Shown in pieces: positions 59,689-64,000 of a DNA stretch of 64,000 bases. A model generated the notes under the pieces. That model did not search any database. It was given only the letters and a program-made list of their open reading frames with translations, and was not told the origin of the DNA. The stretch is taken from positions 124,001 through 188,000 of the forward strand of contig NZ_CP061941.1 in NCBI RefSeq assembly GCF_014805825.1, in the 5' to 3' direction. Origin of the DNA: Marinomonas algicola (GTDB lineage: Bacteria > Pseudomonadota > Gammaproteobacteria > Pseudomonadales > Marinomonadaceae). The position numbers and the translations under genes were made by a program. The first letter of the stretch is position 1. Each line of letters starts with the position of its first letter.

Positions 59689-60156
59689 ATGAGTGATTCT
59701 ACCGATAGGGGCTTACGGTTTTTCTATTTCGATGTAGCCCATGCAATCAGCGTTCACGATTGGATTATAGAGCATTCTGGTGGGCTAGCAGGCACCAAAG
59801 ACGTTGGTCAGTTAGCCAGCCCCTTAGAGCACATACAAAATGACTGGTATTACCCAGAAATGGAGGACAAGCTGACTCACTTGGTATTCTCCATTAATAA
59901 AAACCATGCTTTTAATGATGGTAACAAACGATCATCGTTGGTGTTAGGCGCTTATTTCCTTGAGTTAAACGGTTTTGACTATGTGGTAAAGCGCTTTGCC
60001 AAAGAAATGGAAAACATCGTCGTTTGGGTTGCAGATAACGTGATTGATAAGGATCTATTACGTCAGATCATCAGCTCAATACTTTATGACGACGATTATC
60101 CAGAGTCGGTTAAGCTAGCTATATTTGAAGCGATCGAAGCAGCAAAAAATTACTAA
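59689..60156 (+). CDS. Fic/Doc family toxin
   Basis: 155 residues with the Fic motif HAFNDGNKRSS (about residue 72-82 from this start), closer to the Doc form (HxFxxANKR) than to AMPylating HxFxDGNGRxxR, because the second glycine is Lys. Doc-type proteins phosphorylate EF-Tu. No inhibitory (S/T)xxxE(G/N) helix is evident, so a separate antitoxin is expected, presumably the gene 16 bases upstream. ATG 59689 lies 8 bases after AGGA; the GTG two codons before is less likely. Confidence 0.85.
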   Translation: MSDSTDRGLRFFYFDVAHAISVHDWIIEHSGGLAGTKDVGQLASPLEHIQNDWYYPEMEDKLTHLVFSINKNHAFNDGNKRSSLVLGAYFLELNGFDYVVKRFAKEMENIVVWVADNVIDKDLLRQIISSILYDDDYPESVKLAIFEAIEAAKNY

Positions 60157-60182
60157 CCATTTCGTGGATCATCACGAGATGG
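60157..60182 (+). other. Hairpin immediately after the fic stop codon
   Basis: CCATTTCGTG pairs with CACGAGATGG (10 pairs, one G-T) around GATCAT. No T tract follows, so it may stabilise the 3' end of the five-gene message rather than terminate it. Confidence 0.45.
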
Positions 60183-60291
60183 TACGTATAGTTGGCCATT
60201 TTGCATTGTAAATATTAAAATCGCATCAACAACACCCCTCGCGCTACCCGTTAGATCAGCGCCCTGTGAGGGGTTACTCTTTTTCAGGCTT

Positions 60292-60949
60292 CTAATTTTT
60301 GGTACCGTAATGAGTTACGGTACCAAAATTCGCTTTCATCCACACATCATTCTCCGGCTCACAAAGGTGGTGCAGCAGCGCTAGGTTGATCTGGTGGCTG
60401 ATCACGTTGCCGTTTCGTTTTCCGTTGGTTTTTCTTAAACCGCTCAGTAATAACCCCGTGCACGATTTTCCTATTTGCTCTGGCGAACTGGGCAGGCAAA
60501 AGGCGCGGTTTTGCCGTTTGGGGTGCAAGGTAGTGCGCTTTCCTGTTTTAGATAAAGGCGTGATGCACCAAAAAATACAGGCGTTGGCTGGTGTGTTTGC
60601 GTGCAATGTGTTTGATATCGGTTAAATGCGCCGGTAACAAAACCAACCCGCCTTGCGCATGCCCATCAACCTCAGGTAAAGGTAGCCAATATAAGTTTGG
60701 CCATTGCTCGGGGCTTTGCCATTTTTCTACGATCACTTGTGCGCCAATACTATTCAGCCATTGGTGAATCGGGCAGCCTGGGTGTGCTTGTTTAACGCGT
60801 GGTAACTGAAAGGTCAGCCAGCGGGTTAAGCGTTCGGCGGCATTCTCGCACTGGCTTAGTGCTGGATAGAGGGTAAACGCGCCTTGCCCAACCAGTAAGG
60901 CGACCACCTGCTGTATCCATTCTCTATTCCAGTCGTTGCCACTGCCCAT
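60292..60949 (-). pseudogene. Possible frameshifted remnant of an island gene
   Basis: Two overlapping leftward reading frames, 60949-60548 (133 codons, rich in W, L and P: LTRWLTFQLPRVKQAHPGCP, LYWLPLPEVDG) and 60606-60292 (104 codons: GLLLSGLRKTNGKRNG, INLALLHHLCEP). Amino-acid make-up looks protein-like in both, suggesting one gene split by a frameshift near 60550-60600. No family recognised. No intact gene is seen between 60157 and 61781. Confidence 0.35.
60297..60328. repeat. 32-base palindrome downstream of the kwa-fic operon
   Basis: TTTTGGTACCGTAA (60297-60310), TGAG, then the exact complement (60315-60328). Shares GGTACC outer arms with the palindrome inside the RhuM-like gene. Confidence 0.6.
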
Positions 60950-60955
60950 AACACG

Positions 60956-61427
60956 TCACACATCACCTTGTTGGTTCTTCATGCCGTCTATTTTCAGTCG
61001 TCGGGTGCAGACTCGGTGGTGAATTAGATGAAAGAAATGGCCATCAAGCTCACCAGTCAAATCAGTTTTTTCTGATGACCTGTTCGCGGCTAACTGTTTG
61101 ATATACATAGTCCAATACGGCGCTGTTTGGTGGCATTTGGCTAGTGCAAAAAAAATCGAGACGTCAAACGATCGTTTGCATTCTGGGTTTAAAAAATCAA
61201 ACGGTTTGTACTTTGATGCCGAGGTTGGTTTAGGGGGAAAAAAGTGCCAAACCTTGCGTTGCGCCAGTACCTGCAATGCTTAGCAGCGTTGGATTTAAAT
61301 CGAGAAGCCAAACAGTAAATGGGCTAATTTCCCTGTTTGGCGTTTCGATCCAAAAGCCAAACGGATAGTGGTTTTGGCGTATGGGGGTAAAGGCATGGGG
61401 AAGTGTGTGGCGGCTGTTGAAACTCAT
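60956..61427 (-). other. Degenerate, hairpin-rich region with two short overlapping frames
   Basis: Leftward frames 61427-61230 and 61276-60956 overlap but show no known domain. The DNA contains several small inverted repeats (AAACGATCGTTT near 61166, GCCAAACAG pairing with CTGTTTGGC near 61310-61340). It may be a repeat element or decayed mobile DNA; I do not call a gene. Confidence 0.3.
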
Positions 61428-61570
61428 GGATTAGCAAATGACGCCTAGAGGGGATTGCATCAGCTGATCAAAATAAGTAATTGGGTTGGTTGATTTAGCT
61501 TAAAGCTGGGTGTGGTATTTTGTAAGCGAGCTATCGGTAGGAAAAGCAATGGCTGAATAGTGACAAGGCG

Positions 61571-61616
61571 AAATGAGAACCGACGCGTACAGAAATGCAG
61601 AGGCGTCGACCATATT
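61571..61616. repeat. 46-base hairpin repeat, copy 2
   Basis: Matches 50757-50802 at 43 of 46 bases. There it follows an intact hipA; here it stands alone in non-coding DNA near the integrase remnant. Confidence 0.7.
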
Positions 61617-61748
61617 GGCTTGAAGATTATGTTTAGTGACCTATTTTGTCAATCAAAGCCCCCAATTGCCCCATTCCCTGGGGCAGTTTAATTTCCTCTT
61701 ATTCACCCTCTAAAGCTCGGCATATCAAGTGTTGCTCCATTGTCCTAA

Positions 61749-61766
61749 CTGCCCACGGTAAGTGAG
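61749..61766 (+). repeat. 18-base motif at a truncation point, copy 2
   Basis: CTGCCCACGGTAAGTGAG, 17 of 18 bases as at 49063-49080, located 15 bases beyond the broken 3' end of the integrase gene. Confidence 0.5.
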
Positions 61767-61781
61767 CAAATGGGTGGCTTG

Positions 61782-62585
61782 TTAGTTTCGCCCGGATGGC
61801 AGTTCCCAGAGCGCATTCTCTAAATCAAACTCGGCCCACTTCGACTCCGTGAGTTCACTTTTACGCACGCCTAATAGCAGTAGAAGGCAGCAGGCCAAGT
61901 AGTTGTCTCGCGAGAATTTAGGTGCATTGCTACGAAATACTTGAAAAGCATGCTCAATCTCATCAAGCGTTAAATATCGTTCTCTCGGGGTTTCATAGCC
62001 ACCTGCATCACTACTGGAGAATGCCGCTGCAGGATTCATCATGACGAGTCCAAGCTGTATCGCGTGGCGAAAGATCTGATTGGTAAGGTGTAATGACTTG
62101 TTGGCAATCGAAGGTCTATCTGTCACCTTGATCGCTTGAATCATGTCACGTATATGAACTGGAGTGATCCGATCAATTGGAATATGCCCCAATACTGCAT
62201 TGATATTTTGTCTGTAGATACGCTCAGGAATATGAGGGTGCTTAAGGCTTAGCTTAAGTTTAGAGTCATATAGATCCTGAAAGATCGTATTAAAAGAAGA
62301 TGAGGGGGTAAGGACTCCTGATACGCCACTTGGTGTAGAAAGAGGGTCTACGCCTTTTCTTACAACTCCGCGTAGGTTCTCTGCTTGCGCTCTTGCTTCG
62401 GCTAAGCACAATTCACTGTCTTTACCGAGTGTTAGCTCACGACGTTTACCATAGAAGCTGTAGCGTAGTGACCAATAGGGCTCGCCACGCTTCGGGATTA
62501 CAAAGCTTAACCCGCGACCATCAGATGTTTTGCTTGGCCCCAAGGTTTTTAATTCTTTAATTTTCTTAAGTGTTAACTGTGTCAT
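61782..62585 (-). pseudogene. Tyrosine integrase truncated at its C-terminus (P4-type)
   Basis: 267 codons from MTQLTLKKIKELKTLG; intact relatives are about 400. The N-terminal DUF4102-like arm-binding domain (GEPYWSLRYSFYGKRRELTLG, LAEARAQAE) and the core-binding domain are present, and catalysis starts with the first Arg in LLLLGVRKSELTESKW, but the sequence stops at LENALWELPSGRN. The His-x-x-Arg and the nucleophilic Tyr are lost, so it cannot integrate or excise. It lies next to yicC, marking the island's right end. A longer upstream frame to 62687 is hydrophobic and unlikely to be translated. Confidence 0.85.
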
Positions 62586-62598
62586 AACCTGTCCAAAT

Positions 62599-62653
62599 AT
62601 ACTCACCAGATTGGAGCGTATCAGGATGAATATGCTCACCACAATACTCACCA
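62599..62653. repeat. Three ATRCTCACCA repeats at the integrase start, likely arm-type/attachment sites
   Basis: ATACTCACCA at 62599-62608, ATGCTCACCA at 62632-62641 and ATACTCACCA at 62644-62653, within 55 bases upstream of the integrase start. Clustered direct decamers of this kind next to P4-type integrases are usually Int arm-binding sites within the attachment region. No matching attachment-core repeat was identified elsewhere. Confidence 0.5.
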
Positions 62654-62757
62654 AAATGATGAGACGATTTGAAACGGCTTGAATCAAATAAAAACAAAAG
62701 TTCTTATTAAACAGTTAGTTATATTCTATTTTGAGCGTGATTGAGTATGGTTTAACT

Positions 62758-63624
62758 CTACTCGATATTCTGAATCTGCTCCCTCATTTGTTCAATTAAT
62801 ACTTTTAATTCCACGGCGCTTTGAGTGGTTTCAATCACAATGGATTTTGAAGATAGGGTATTGGCTTCGCGGTTAAGCTCTTGCATTAAGAAGTCTAAGC
62901 GACGGCCGATTGGGCCTTTCTGTGAAAGTTGGCGGCGCACTTCTTTAGTGTGAGTGGCGAGGCGGTCTAGTTCTTCGGCGACGTCGGCTTTTTGTGCGAG
63001 TAGGACGATTTCTTGTTCGACGCGCATGGGATCCAGTTCAACTTTGGCCGCTTCGAGTTTTTCTATTAGGTTTTGTTTTTGCGCGGCTAAGATGGTTGGG
63101 AGCTGGGTTTGTACTTGAGCAACAATGGCGTCAATGTCATCAAGGCGCTGGTGGATAAGTTGGTTAAGGGCGTCACCCTCTCTGATGCGTGCTTGGATCA
63201 AGTCTTGAACGGCTTCATTGAATAACGCAATGATGCTTTTTTTCATGATATCCGCGTCTATACTGGAGTCTGAGAGAATGCCCGGGTATTGCAGAATGTC
63301 TAATGTGGTTGGCTGCGCTGCTTTGGGTGCATGTTGGCTAATCCGTTCTAATGCTTGAGCCAAGTTTTGCACCTTGGTTTCATTAATAGCCAATCCTGTG
63401 GCGGCTTTGTCTAGGCTTTGAAAGCGTAATTGACATTCCACTTTACCGCGGTTGAGTTGCTTGCGAAGAGTGTCTCTGAAGGTGAATTCAAGTTCTCGGA
63501 AGCTTTCTGGGAGGCGAAAGTGCGGTTCAAGGTAGCGCTGATTTACCGAACGAATTTCCCAGCTGATGGTTCCCCAGTCGAAGGCGGTTTCTTTGCGAGT
63601 AAAGGCGGTCATGCTTGCTGTCAT
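62758..63624 (-). CDS. yicC: YicC family endoribonuclease
   Basis: 288 residues, against 287 in E. coli. Starts MTASMTAFTRKE and shows EIRSVNQRYLEPHFRLPE, RGKVECQLRF, and the C-terminal KGPIGRRLDFLMQELNREANTLSSKS with a final coiled coil. YicC is an endoribonuclease acting on small RNAs, linked to stationary phase. The start at 63624 fits the family; the open frame extends 30 codons upstream without similarity. It is divergent from rph, its usual chromosomal neighbour, so this is backbone. Confidence 0.93.
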   Translation of the reverse strand: MTASMTAFTRKETAFDWGTISWEIRSVNQRYLEPHFRLPESFRELEFTFRDTLRKQLNRGKVECQLRFQSLDKAATGLAINETKVQNLAQALERISQHAPKAAQPTTLDILQYPGILSDSSIDADIMKKSIIALFNEAVQDLIQARIREGDALNQLIHQRLDDIDAIVAQVQTQLPTILAAQKQNLIEKLEAAKVELDPMRVEQEIVLLAQKADVAEELDRLATHTKEVRRQLSQKGPIGRRLDFLMQELNREANTLSSKSIVIETTQSAVELKVLIEQMREQIQNIE

Positions 63625-63784
63625 AAAGTCTTTCCAATCATTGTTTTGAATAGTGTGTGGTGATGTTGTAATGAAACAGTGTAACTCAGCCAAAGATTGA
63701 GGAACAGTGACCAAGATGGGTGCGCTTTTACCTTACTCTTCGTTATAATGCGGGTTTTATAGTCCTGAAGATAGAGAGAGACCT

Positions 63785-64000
63785 ATGCGACCAAGTGGCC
63801 GAGCTACCGATCAGTTAAGAGAGCTTAAAATTACCCGTAATTTTACAAAACATGCCGAAGGGTCTGTATTAATTGAGTGTGGTGATACAAAAGTAATTTG
63901 TACCGCCACACTGGTACCAGGCGTACCGCGTTTTCTGAAAGGCAAAGGCCAAGGTTGGATTACCGCTGAGTACGGTATGTTGCCTCGTTCTACAGGCAGT
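63785..64000 (+). CDS. rph: Ribonuclease PH, 5' part
   Basis: First 72 codons; the gene runs off the window. MRPSGRATDQLREL and GDTKVICTATLVPGVPRFLKGKG are characteristic of RNase PH, the phosphate-dependent 3' exonuclease that trims tRNA precursors. Divergent from yicC across about 160 bases that must carry both promoters. Confidence 0.95.
   Translation, partial: MRPSGRATDQLRELKITRNFTKHAEGSVLIECGDTKVICTATLVPGVPRFLKGKGQGWITAEYGMLPRSTGS

Noticed and set aside
46209..62757. The whole island as an intact prophage or conjugative element
   Set aside because: No capsid, tail, relaxase or conjugation genes are recognisable, and the only integrase is truncated.
1..64000. CRISPR arrays, rRNA or tRNA genes, intact insertion sequences
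   Set aside because: No regularly spaced direct repeats, no tRNA-like cloverleaf ending or rRNA sequence, and no complete transposase were seen on reading the window.

Overview
The window looks like the chromosome of a marine gammaproteobacterium of the Oceanospirillales, most like Marinomonas. This is inferred from moderate G+C, the style of the TRAP, MATE, hut and uronate genes, and the yicC/rph pair at the right edge. No rRNA, tRNA, CRISPR array or intact insertion sequence was found.

1-18 kb: the two membrane subunits of a TRAP carrier; a DUF2239-MATE-HD operon; a ZntR-like MerR regulator with a YraQ/SO_0444-type metal permease behind a MerR-type promoter; a small glutaredoxin/GST-fold protein; an RsuA-type pseudouridine synthase; a three-gene signalling set (REC, REC-GGDEF-EAL, sensor kinase); GlxA/AraC and LysR regulators; a nitronate monooxygenase; and a YjiH-family membrane protein. 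16.5-26.8 kb is the histidine-utilisation regulon: hutU-hutH-hutI-hutG leftward, hutF-hutD rightward, and the repressor gene hutC. Palindromes built on TGTATATAC stand before hutU, before hutF and, twice, before the YjiH gene. This ties YjiH to histidine or urocanate use.

27-44.3 kb: a DUF302 protein, an HxlR regulator divergent from an EamA exporter across strong palindromes, and a Na+/H+ antiporter, then a large uronate-catabolism region. One half (kduD, a KdgR-like IclR, kdgF, a DhuI-like isomerase, an EamA transporter) handles unsaturated uronates from lyases. The other half (gli, gci, a GntR regulator, TRAP dctPQM, udh, kdgD, 2-oxoglutarate semialdehyde dehydrogenase) is a complete oxidative route from galacturonate/glucuronate to 2-oxoglutarate. 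A TCATA(C/G)TATGA palindrome at three places is the likely GntR operator.

44.5-46.2 kb is a diguanylate cyclase. 46.5-62.7 kb is a decayed genomic island ending at a truncated integrase beside yicC. It holds a DUF4143 ATPase, three hipBA-like modules (one truncated) plus an orphan antitoxin and a hipA scrap, AlpA, a broken DUF927 gene carrying two inverted copies of a palindromic repeat, and a tight five-gene operon: an XRE-HsdS chimera, kwaA, kwaB (Kiwa defence), a RhuM-like gene and a Fic/Doc toxin. The operon looks like the cargo of a type I restriction island whose hsdM/hsdR core is gone. The right edge is backbone: yicC and, divergently, the 5' part of rph.
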